A DNA stretch of 59,961 bases from Hyphomonadaceae bacterium (GTDB lineage: Bacteria; Pseudomonadota; Alphaproteobacteria; Caulobacterales; Hyphomonadaceae): NCBI GenBank assembly GCA_016714495.1, contig JADKDU010000016.1, positions 1-59,961 of the forward strand. Reading direction: 5' to 3'. This document shows, piece after piece, positions 44,561-50,945 of this stretch. The first letter of the stretch is position 1. Every line of letters starts with the position of its first letter. Position numbers and translations under genes: made by a program. The notes beneath the pieces were generated by a model that saw nothing but the letters and a program-made list of their open reading frames with translations, was not told the DNA's origin and ran no database searches.

Positions 44561-44671
44561 CTCAAGGGGCCGAGGCTTCGGACCTTCGGTCCTGCAGGCC
44601 GCACCAACCCCTTGCGCGGTCACCGCTACGCTTGCTTTCCGGCCGCTCCTGAGGGGCGTCGCAAACGCGAC
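44561..44671 (+). promoter_or_regulatory. ssb leader: CTCAAGGGGCCGAGGC motif and GTCGC hairpin
   Basis: CTCAAGGGGCCGAGGC at 44561-44576 and GTCGC-aaac-GCGAC at 44658-44671 (extended by G/C pairs), ending 42 bases before the ssb ATG. It resembles the leaders of parB and of the 53-aa gene. AAGGAAG at 44700-44706 is the ribosome site. Confidence 0.5.
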
Positions 44672-44712
44672 CCCGGCGGGGCTGATCCCGCGGGATCACA
44701 AGGAAGATCATC

Positions 44713-45129
44713 ATGGACCGCGCGTCCTTCGAACTCATCGGCAATGTCGGCAAACTCGAGATCAAGCCGCTCAAAGGCGACAGACACCTCGCCATCGTTT
44801 CCCTCGCAACGTCCGAACGCTGGAAGGCCGAGTCTGGCGACTGGAATGAAAAAACCTACTGGCATCGGGTTGCCGTCTTTGCGCCGGCCAAGGTCTCCTT
44901 GATCGAGAAAGCCGTTCAGGTCGGCACCCGCCTCCGCCTTGTTGGACAGATCCGTCCTGGCTCCTGGGAAGATGAGCGCGGCCAGACCCGCTACTCCATC
45001 GAGTTCGTGGTGACCGGTTTGGGTGATGTCGAGATCCTCGCACGCGGCAAGCCGAAGGCTGACGCACAATCCGAACCGGTGATCGTCGGCGAAGAAGCGC
45101 CGAAGCCGAAGCGCAAGCGCGCGGCCTGA
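44713..45129 (+). CDS. ssb: Single-stranded DNA-binding protein with basic tail
   Basis: 138 residues. OB fold over residues 3-110 (ELIGNVGKLEIKPLKGDRHL, NEKTYWHRVAVFAPAKVSLI, KAVQVGTRLRLVGQIRPGSW). Known: ICE and plasmid SSBs protect incoming single-stranded DNA. The C-terminus is KPKRKRAA, lacking the acidic DDIPF-like tip by which SSBs recruit partners, so it may bind DNA without the usual protein hub. First of a pair with ardC. Confidence 0.9.
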   Translation: MDRASFELIGNVGKLEIKPLKGDRHLAIVSLATSERWKAESGDWNEKTYWHRVAVFAPAKVSLIEKAVQVGTRLRLVGQIRPGSWEDERGQTRYSIEFVVTGLGDVEILARGKPKADAQSEPVIVGEEAPKPKRKRAA

Positions 45130-45135
45130 CGGCCT

Positions 45136-45160
45136 GGCCGGCGGCGCCAAGCCGCCGGCC
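45136..45160 (+). terminator. 10-bp perfect hairpin between ssb and ardC
   Basis: GGCCGGCGGC (45136-45145), loop gccaa, GCCGCCGGCC (45151-45160), then ttgtctcg. A strong stem with a weak T tract, seven bases after the ssb stop. Likely attenuates read-through into ardC, which has its own ribosome site AAGGAGG at 45193. Confidence 0.5.
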
Positions 45161-45203
45161 TTGTCTCGCTCTTCCAACAATCCGGATTCTCAAGGAGGTC
45201 ACC

Positions 45204-46094
45204 ATGACCGCCATCGCGAATACGCAATCGCTTCACGATGCCGTCACCGCCCGGATTATCGCAGAACTCGAACAGGGACGCTTCCCATGGGTCCAGCCAT
45301 GGGCGTCTTCATCAGGAGGGACGCCGCTTGGTTTGCCCCAGAACGCATCGACCGGACGAACCTATTCCGGGATCAACATTCTTCTGCTCTGGTCCGCCGC
45401 GATCGAGCAGGGGAGACCCTCGCAACGCTGGCTGACCTTCAAACAGGCGCTCGCTCTCGGCGGCAATGTGCGCAAGGGCGAGAAAGGGACGATGGTTGTC
45501 TACGCTGATACCTTCATTCCGAAAGCCGAGCAGGAGAAGGCGAGTGCGTCAGGGGAGGATGCCCGCCGCGTTGGCTTCCTGAAGCGCTTCACTGTGTTCC
45601 ATGTGGAGCAGTGCGACGGGCTTCCACTTGATGCGGATGCGCCGCCGCTTCCCGGGCGAACCGAGGTGTTGTCACATGTCGATGCGGTTGTCGCGGCGAC
45701 GGGCGCAGACATACGGATCGGCGGTGAGATGGCGTTCTACTCGCCAAGCCACGACTTCATTCAGGTTCCCCCGCAGCAGGCGTATTTCGAGCCGATCAAC
45801 TGGTACCGGACCGTTTTGCATGAGGCTGGCCATTGGGCAGGCGGCCCTTCGCGTCTCAACCGCGATTTCTCTGGCCGACATGGTAGCCAAGCTTATGCGC
45901 GTGAGGAACTCGTCGCTGAACTCTGCTCGGCTTTTCTCTGCGCCGAGCTCGGTGTCGTCCCCACTGTTCGCCATGCGGACTACCTCGGCGCCTGGCTGGA
46001 AATTCTCCAAGGGGATAACCGGGCCATATTCCAGGCCGCGTCGATGGCGTCCAAGGCAGCCGATTTCGTCATGGGGCGCTCGACAGGCTGTTAG
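45204..46094 (+). CDS. ardC: ArdC-like antirestriction protein, C-terminus apparently frameshifted
   Basis: 296 residues. N-terminal ArdC-type ssDNA-binding domain (ITARIIAELEQGRFPW-like start, TGRTYSGINILLLW, RKGEKGTMVVYADTF) and a zincin-like domain with HEAGHW and EELVAELCSAFLCAELG. Known: ArdC proteins protect entering DNA from host restriction. The end DFVMGRSTGC is odd. One extra base near 46080 would give VMGRLDRLLDSSTVLSK, and that frame then crosses the IS21 insertion point. So a one-base deletion plus an IS21 may both affect the C-terminus. The core domains are intact. Confidence 0.87.
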   Translation: MTAIANTQSLHDAVTARIIAELEQGRFPWVQPWASSSGGTPLGLPQNASTGRTYSGINILLLWSAAIEQGRPSQRWLTFKQALALGGNVRKGEKGTMVVYADTFIPKAEQEKASASGEDARRVGFLKRFTVFHVEQCDGLPLDADAPPLPGRTEVLSHVDAVVAATGADIRIGGEMAFYSPSHDFIQVPPQQAYFEPINWYRTVLHEAGHWAGGPSRLNRDFSGRHGSQAYAREELVAELCSAFLCAELGVVPTVRHADYLGAWLEILQGDNRAIFQAASMASKAADFVMGRSTGC

Positions 46095-46197
46095 ATTCGT
46101 CCACCGTCCTGAGCAAGATGTCAGGCGAAGTGAGAAATTGACCCCCTAGCGAACTGAGGAATTGACCCCCTCGGGTATTGGACGCGAGGAGGTTCAA

Positions 46198-47487
46198 GTG
46201 ACGAGAGACGTCGGGGAAAGTCCTGCATTGGCGAGGTCGATGCAGGGGCAGTTGATGCTGGATGCCGAGGAGGTGGCCGCGATGAAGCGGCTGCACGAGC
46301 TTGGCTGGGGCGCCAAGCGTCTTTCGCGGGAGTTTGGGTGCGCGCGGAACACGGTGAAGCGCTATCTTCGTGAGAGCGGGCCTGTTGTGTTCCGGAAGCC
46401 GGAGCGGCGGACGGCGTTCGATGGTCTGGAGGATTGGCTGCGCGAGCGCTTTTTCCGGCATGGCGGCAACGCCGACGTCATTCGCCAGGAGCTTGCAGCC
46501 GAGCACGGGATCGTAATCGGCCTGCGATCGGTGGAGCTGCGGGTGCAGGGCTGGCGCCGGGAGTTGGCGGCGCAGAAGCGTGCGACCGTACGGTTCGAGA
46601 CTGCGCCGGGTCGTCAGCTGCAGATCGACTTCGGCGAAGCGCGGGTGTGGATCGGCGAGGAACGGGTTCGGGTCCACGTGTTTGTGGCGACGCTGGGCTA
46701 CTCGCGTCGCGTGCATGTCCGGGCCTCGCTCCGCGAGCGTCAGGCGGACTGGTTCGCCGGCATGGAGGGCGCGTTCCTGGCGTTCGGCGGTGTTCCCGAG
46801 GAAGTGCTGCTCGACAATGCGAGGGCGCTGGTCGAGCACCATGACGCTGTTACACGAGAGGTGCGGTTCAACGCGCGGCTGCACGCCTTCGCCCGCTATT
46901 GGGGGTTCAAGCCGCGAGCCTGCGCTCCCTACCGGGCGCGAACCAAGGGTAAGGATGAGCGCGGTGTTGGCTATGTGAAGCGGAACGCGATTGCGGGACG
47001 GCGCTTCGCCAGCTGGGCGGCGTTTGAAGCGCATCTCGAGCACTGGACACGTGAGGTGGCTGATCAACGCATCCATGGCACGACCGGCATTGCGCCAGCT
47101 GAGCGCTTCAGTGAGGAGGCGGACGCGCTGAAGCCCTTGGGCGGTCGCGCGCCATTCGGCCAGTTGCGGGATCTGGTGCGCAAGGTTCAGGCCGACTGCG
47201 CCGTCGATCTCGACACAAACAGCTACTCCGTGCCCTGGCGGCTGATCGGAGAAAGCGTGCAGGTCGTGGTGCTGGGTGGTCGCGTGGTCGTGCGTCATGC
47301 CGGCGTCATTGTCGCTGATCATCCGCTGTCCCAGGGTCGCCGCCAGCGCATCGTCGACCGGGCGCATCTGGTCGGAGTGGCGGGCGCGTCGGGCGCCGTG
47401 CGGGCAGCGAAGTCGCCCGAGCCGGAACGAGCGCAGTTGCTGCGACCGCTCGCCGAATACGAAGCTCTGGTCGGGGGTGGCTGGTGA
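46198..47487 (+). CDS. istA: IS21 transposase IstA
   Basis: 429 residues from GTG 46198 with GAGGAGG upstream. HTH (AAMKRLHELGWGAKRLSREF), rve catalytic core (LQIDFGEARVWIGEERVRVH, LLDNARALVEHHD, YRARTKGKDERGVGYVKRNA) and the C-terminal beta domain. DDE residues are visible in these three segments. The stop overlaps the istB start. Confidence 0.93.
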   Translation: MTRDVGESPALARSMQGQLMLDAEEVAAMKRLHELGWGAKRLSREFGCARNTVKRYLRESGPVVFRKPERRTAFDGLEDWLRERFFRHGGNADVIRQELAAEHGIVIGLRSVELRVQGWRRELAAQKRATVRFETAPGRQLQIDFGEARVWIGEERVRVHVFVATLGYSRRVHVRASLRERQADWFAGMEGAFLAFGGVPEEVLLDNARALVEHHDAVTREVRFNARLHAFARYWGFKPRACAPYRARTKGKDERGVGYVKRNAIAGRRFASWAAFEAHLEHWTREVADQRIHGTTGIAPAERFSEEADALKPLGGRAPFGQLRDLVRKVQADCAVDLDTNSYSVPWRLIGESVQVVVLGGRVVVRHAGVIVADHPLSQGRRQRIVDRAHLVGVAGASGAVRAAKSPEPERAQLLRPLAEYEALVGGGW

Positions 47488-48287
47488 AGAAGCCCATCGA
47501 TATGGATACGTTGCTAGTTCAACTCGACCGGCTCAAGCTGACAGCGATCCGGGACCAGCTGGACACACTGCTCGACGAGGCGGCGCGGTCGAAAATGACG
47601 TTGCGCGAGGCGTTGTCGTTCCTGGTGACGCGAGAGATCGCGCGGCGCGATGAACGCCGGATCTCGATGTCCAGCAAGCTGGCGCAGTTCCCCTTCGTTC
47701 GAGAGCTCGACAGCTTCGACTTCGAGGCGCAGCCGTCGCTGGACCCGGGACAGCTACGTGATCTGGCGACCTGTCGCTGGATTGCACATGGCGATGCGGT
47801 CCTGTTCCTGGGGCCGCCTGGCACGGGCAAAACTCATCTTGCCGTGGCCCTCGGCCGCGAGGCTATCCGGCAGAACTACAGCGTCCAGTTCGTCACGGCC
47901 GCGACGCTGGTCGCAATGCTCGCCAAGGCGCATGCTGACGGCGCGCTGGACAAACAGCTGACAATCCTGTCGCGGCCAAAGCTCCTGATCATCGATGAGC
48001 TCGGCTACCTGCCGTTCGAGGCCAACGCAGCGCACCTGTTCTTCCAGCTCGTATCGCGACGCTACGAGAAAGGCGCGATGCTGCTCACGTCAAACCGCTC
48101 GGTGGGTGAGTGGGGAAGCGTGTTCGGCGATCCTGTCGTCGCCACCGCGATCCTCGATCGGCTGCTCCACCATTCCACGGTGATCACCATACGCGGTGAC
48201 AGCTATCGGCTTCGCGAAAAGCGTCGATCCGGCCTTCTGCAGAAGGCCGGATCGACGCTCGAAACTAACAGCACAGCTACGCAGTGA
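47484..48287 (+). CDS. istB: IS21 helper ATPase IstB
   Basis: 267 residues, GTG start inside the istA stop region. Walker A LFLGPPGTGKTHLAVALG, Walker B LLIIDELGYLPFE, and SNRSVGEWGSVFGDPVVATA typical of IstB. Known: an AAA+ protein that regulates target choice and transposition by IstA. Intact. Confidence 0.94.
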   Translation: MKKPIDMDTLLVQLDRLKLTAIRDQLDTLLDEAARSKMTLREALSFLVTREIARRDERRISMSSKLAQFPFVRELDSFDFEAQPSLDPGQLRDLATCRWIAHGDAVLFLGPPGTGKTHLAVALGREAIRQNYSVQFVTAATLVAMLAKAHADGALDKQLTILSRPKLLIIDELGYLPFEANAAHLFFQLVSRRYEKGAMLLTSNRSVGEWGSVFGDPVVATAILDRLLHHSTVITIRGDSYRLREKRRSGLLQKAGSTLETNSTATQ

Positions 48288-48377
48288 GAGGGGGGTCAGT
48301 TCTTCACTTCGCCCAGGGGAGCAAATCTCCACTTCGCTTGACACAAGAGCGTCAAGCGGCTCTTGAAGGCTTGCGAC

Positions 48378-48423
48378 GCCGGTTTGTCAGAACCCCGCAT
48401 ACATATTTCTGACAAACGCCGGC
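48378..48423. repeat. Long imperfect inverted repeat right of IS21
   Basis: GCCGGTTTGTCAGAA (48378-48392) and TTCTGACAAACgCCGGC (48407-48423), 14 bases between arms, one unpaired base. No gene is associated and no T run follows. It may be an operator, a recombinase site, or the hairpin end of a lost element. Confidence 0.55.
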
Positions 48424-48521
48424 AACTCCAATAGAGGCCCCAAGTGCTGGATCGGCGCCTGCGGGGCAGCAAGAGGGTCTGCCGATGAGGGACCGGGAGG
48501 CAAGATGACGGAGGGCGGCGG

Positions 48522-48592
48522 GCGGTCACGCTCGGTCCCGCCGCGCCTTGCGCGGCTCCTACGGGCGCGACCCTGCGGGCGCTCCGCGCCGC
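48522..48592 (+). other. Orphan copy of the ssb-type leader
   Basis: GCGGTCACgCT...GCGCGGCTCCTaCGGGCGcgACCCTGCGGGCGC resembles the ssb leader at 44616-44680 (GCGGTCACCGCT...GGCCGCTCCTGAGGGGCG...GCGACCCCGGCGGGGC). What follows (48600-48860) has no convincing gene, so the gene once served is probably lost. The remainder of 48349-48949 shows only the inverted repeat noted separately. Confidence 0.35.
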
Positions 48593-48866
48593 CAGCCGCT
48601 CGACGGCGCTTCCCGCCATGCAGCACCGGATAGACCCGGTGCGCAGGCTCCTTGCAGCCTCACATGGGGTGTTTCGTGTCAACGGATGTCAGATCGGCAT
48701 CGGCTACCTCGCAAGATCAGTTCGGAGTCCAAGGCCTGAGCTCTTTCGCCGGACCTGGTCCCAAGACCAGATCAACCTCACATCCGGTCGCCGCGTTGTC
48801 GCAGCCAACCAATATCCCGCATTCGACGGGTGTTGAGCTCAGGTAGACGACGCCATTCTTCATTGC

Positions 48867-50182
48867 GGCGGGTTAGGCCATGGCTGCAATCGGCTCGTCT
48901 GCCTGGATCCGTCAGGACTGATCAGGTCCCGGGGATTGCCAAAATCGAGTCAGGCTGCCTGCATCACGGCCCCTTCAATGACAACGCCGCTGGTGACGTA
49001 CTTCCAAAACGCAACCAGAAGTTTTCGCGCCAGGGCGACGATGGCGGTCTTGCGCATCCGGCCGCCGTTGCGCTCGACACGGTCCTTGAACCAGAGTGTA
49101 AGCGCCGAGCCCGGTTGATGGCGCGTCCACAGCCAGGCGACCTGTATCATCGTCGTGCGTAGCCGGGGATTGCCAGCCTTCGAGACGCCCTGTTCGTGAT
49201 CGATCGATCCGCTTTTCCACGGCGTCGGCGCCAAGCCAGCATAAGCCGCGACCTGCCTCCGGTTGTCGAAGTGGCGGTACAGCGCTTCAGACCATAACAG
49301 GGTGGCGATCTGGGGGCCGATCCCCTTCAACCGGCCGAGCATCACGGCAGGAACTGTCGGGGTAGCCTCTTCCTGTTCGAGGAGCAGATCGCGATCTACC
49401 TCAACCGCCTTGAGCTGGGCGATGATCAGCTCGATGCGATCCAGCTCCCGGCTGATCTGCGCCTTCATACGTTCCGGAAGCGGACGGCCGTCGCCGGTCT
49501 GAAGGACTTCAAGCCGGGCGCGACGGTCGCGGAGAAGCGGGTTGTAGTTGAAGACGCCCTGCGTGCAGAGAAGTCCCTTGATCCGGTTGGTATGGCCGAT
49601 CCGCTCGGTGAGGAGGGCCTTGCGCTCACGGCAGATGCGACGGCGGTCTTCCTGGTTTGGCGTCGGCACGCGGACCATTGAGCACACGCGCGGCTCGCCG
49701 CGCTTGTAGGCGAGCAGCGTTCGAACCAGCGTCTCGCCGTCGATGCGATCGGTCTTGGCTTGCCGCCGGCGGCGCGAGGTGAGAATCGAGGCTGCGTCAA
49801 CGACATGGCTCTCCACACCTTCACTCTCAAGAACACGGTGGATCCAGAACCCGTCCAGCCCGGCCTCCTGTATGACGATAATCGGGAACGCACGCCCTGT
49901 CCGGGCAGTCGCTTTCTGCCTGAGAAGCGTGAGACGAGCCAGTAATGCGCCGGCGTCACCAGCCGGGATAGAATGCTTGGACAGCTTTTCTCCAACACCG
50001 GGCGACAGGGACGTGATCAGCCAAGTCGAGCGGCTGAGTTCAAGCGAGACAAAGAGGGCGCCTAGATCGGTACGGATGGCGCTCTGGTCGGGTCGATGAT
50101 CATTCTGCATCAGTCAGCTCCAGTGGGGTTGAGTGGGCAAGAGCCGCACTCTGCCGGGAGCCGAGCGGAGCGCTAACCCGCC
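48867..50182 (-). mobile_element. IS110-family element (approximate limits)
   Basis: One intact transposase gene flanked by GGCGGGTTAG (48867-48876) and its complement CTAACCCGCC (50173-50182). Known: IS110-family elements lack classic terminal repeats, while the IS1111 branch has short subterminal inverted repeats. True tips could lie some bases outside. Non-coding DNA of about 70 bp on the 5' side and 80 bp on the 3' side is included. Confidence 0.65.
48950..50110 (-). CDS. IS110 family transposase
   Basis: 386 residues, TGGAG eight bases before the ATG. N-terminal DEDD_Tnp_IS110 domain (LFVSLELSRSTWLI, IIVIQEAGLDGFWIHRVLES, QAKTDRIDGETLVRTLLAYK) and C-terminal transposase_20 domain (LGRLKGIGPQIATLLWSEAL, YAGLAPTPWKSGSIDHEQGV). 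Known: IS110 enzymes insert guided by a structured non-coding RNA from the element's ends. Intact and full length. Confidence 0.92.
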   Translation of the reverse strand: MQNDHRPDQSAIRTDLGALFVSLELSRSTWLITSLSPGVGEKLSKHSIPAGDAGALLARLTLLRQKATARTGRAFPIIVIQEAGLDGFWIHRVLESEGVESHVVDAASILTSRRRRQAKTDRIDGETLVRTLLAYKRGEPRVCSMVRVPTPNQEDRRRICRERKALLTERIGHTNRIKGLLCTQGVFNYNPLLRDRRARLEVLQTGDGRPLPERMKAQISRELDRIELIIAQLKAVEVDRDLLLEQEEATPTVPAVMLGRLKGIGPQIATLLWSEALYRHFDNRRQVAAYAGLAPTPWKSGSIDHEQGVSKAGNPRLRTTMIQVAWLWTRHQPGSALTLWFKDRVERNGGRMRKTAIVALARKLLVAFWKYVTSGVVIEGAVMQAA

Positions 50183-50318
50183 CCATGGGATCTTCATTCT
50201 GTTTGGCCGCCCTGACGGTCGGCGGGTGCGGATCTGTCTCTGCAAGTCGTCTCTTGGCTCGTGCAGGAGGGGAATTGGTTGCTCAGGTCATTGCAGTGTG
50301 CCGGGCGTGATGGACCGC

Positions 50319-50413
50319 CTCAAGGGACGACGAGGCCCCACCATTTTTTTGGCGGAAGAGCCAAAAAAATCGTGACCCCCATCGCCGCTGCGCGGTCGCG
50401 CCTTAGCGCGATC
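50319..50413 (+). promoter_or_regulatory. Leader of the 53-aa gene: CTCAAGGGACGACGAGGC motif and GTCGC-type hairpin
   Basis: CTCAAGGGACGACGAGGC at 50319-50336 and stem GGTCGCGC-ctta-GCGCGATC at 50395-50413 (one G-T pair). Same arrangement as before parB and ssb. The T7/A7 palindrome lies between them. Confidence 0.5.
50343..50370. repeat. T7GGC / GCCA7 perfect palindrome
   Basis: ATTTTTTTGGC (50343-50353) and GCCAAAAAAAT (50360-50370) around ggaaga: an 11-bp perfect stem with A/T tracts at its base, unusual in this GC-rich DNA. The T run precedes the stem on both strands, so it is not a standard terminator. Position about 600 bp ahead of the relaxase makes it a candidate part of oriT. Confidence 0.5.
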
Positions 50414-50473
50414 CCTTGACCCGCTCCATCACGCCCGCCCGCCGACATCGTCCTTCAAACACAGGAGACGACG

Positions 50474-50635
50474 ATGTTCACGAAGACCTTCACGATCGAG
50501 CGCCACATCGAGGAGCTGCGCGCCGAACTGCGGACGACGACTGACGCCGAGGAGGCCCGCGAGATCCAGGCTGAGCTGGCGGCCATGCTGGACCTTACCG
50601 GCGATCTCGACCGGGTAAATGAGGCGATGATCTGA
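50474..50635 (+). CDS. Small 53-residue hypothetical protein
   Basis: ATG 50474 with AGGAGA seven bases upstream, stop at 50635. The product begins MFTKTFTIERHIEELRAELR, is Glu/Arg/Ala-rich, probably all helical, and ends DLDRVNEAMI. No known domain. It has its own leader shared with parB and ssb and a hairpin after the stop, so it is very likely a real ICE gene. Inferred role only: accessory DNA-binding or coiled-coil protein. Confidence 0.65.
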   Translation: MFTKTFTIERHIEELRAELRTTTDAEEAREIQAELAAMLDLTGDLDRVNEAMI

Positions 50636-50644
50636 GGCGGCCAG

Positions 50645-50668
50645 CGAGAGCGGCCTATGTCGCTCTCG
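50645..50668 (+). terminator. Hairpin after the 53-aa gene
   Basis: CGAGAGCG (50645-50652) and CGCTCTCG (50661-50668), eight-base loop, ten bases after the stop. No T run. Probable terminator or stabilising hairpin. The following 50669-50945 contains no gene, but holds the palindrome at 50870. Confidence 0.5.
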
Positions 50669-50869
50669 TCTCATTCGATCTCCGTGATCCGCAGGTGCGA
50701 TGACGTTCGACGAGCAGTCTCTGTTGCGTGAGGTCTGAAGCGCGGTGAAGCAGGAGACGGTCGTGGAGGGGTGGGTGCGGTGGAATGCAAGATTAAGGTA
50801 GAGCGGCGGTGTGGACGCCCACCGCCTTGTCTGCACATAGGAATATCCGCCTCTAACCCCCAGGACGTT

Positions 50870-50887
50870 TGCGGCGGATCCGCCGCA
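50870..50887. promoter_or_regulatory. 18-bp palindrome before the relaxase gene
   Basis: TGCGGCGGATCCGCCGCA, a perfect palindrome ending 58 bp before the traI ATG. A near-identical copy (two central bases differ) lies before the AlpA-like gene at 53011. Inferred: operator of a dimeric regulator controlling both genes, or a nick-region hairpin. Confidence 0.6.
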
Positions 50888-50945
50888 ATTTCTCGAACCG
50901 ATTGCAAGCTGTCGACACGCGTCTTGGATGCGCGATGCTGAGGCC

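Larger units (their letters stand above)
46119..48343 (+). mobile_element. IS21 family insertion sequence
   Basis: Left end TGTCAGGCGAAGTGAgAAaTTGACCCC at 46119; right end, reverse strand, TGTCAAGCGAAGTG...GAACTGACCCC at 48343. Further internal copies of the GAAGTGA/GAACTGA-type repeat lie at both ends, as IS21 elements have. Direct repeats CAAGA at 46114-46118 and 48344-48348 are the target duplication. Carries istA and istB. Confidence 0.92.

Noticed and set aside
46083..46119. ardC truncated by the IS21 element
   Set aside because: The ardC stop (46092-46094) lies 24 bp before the IS end at 46119, so the early stop is due to a frame change, not directly to the insertion.
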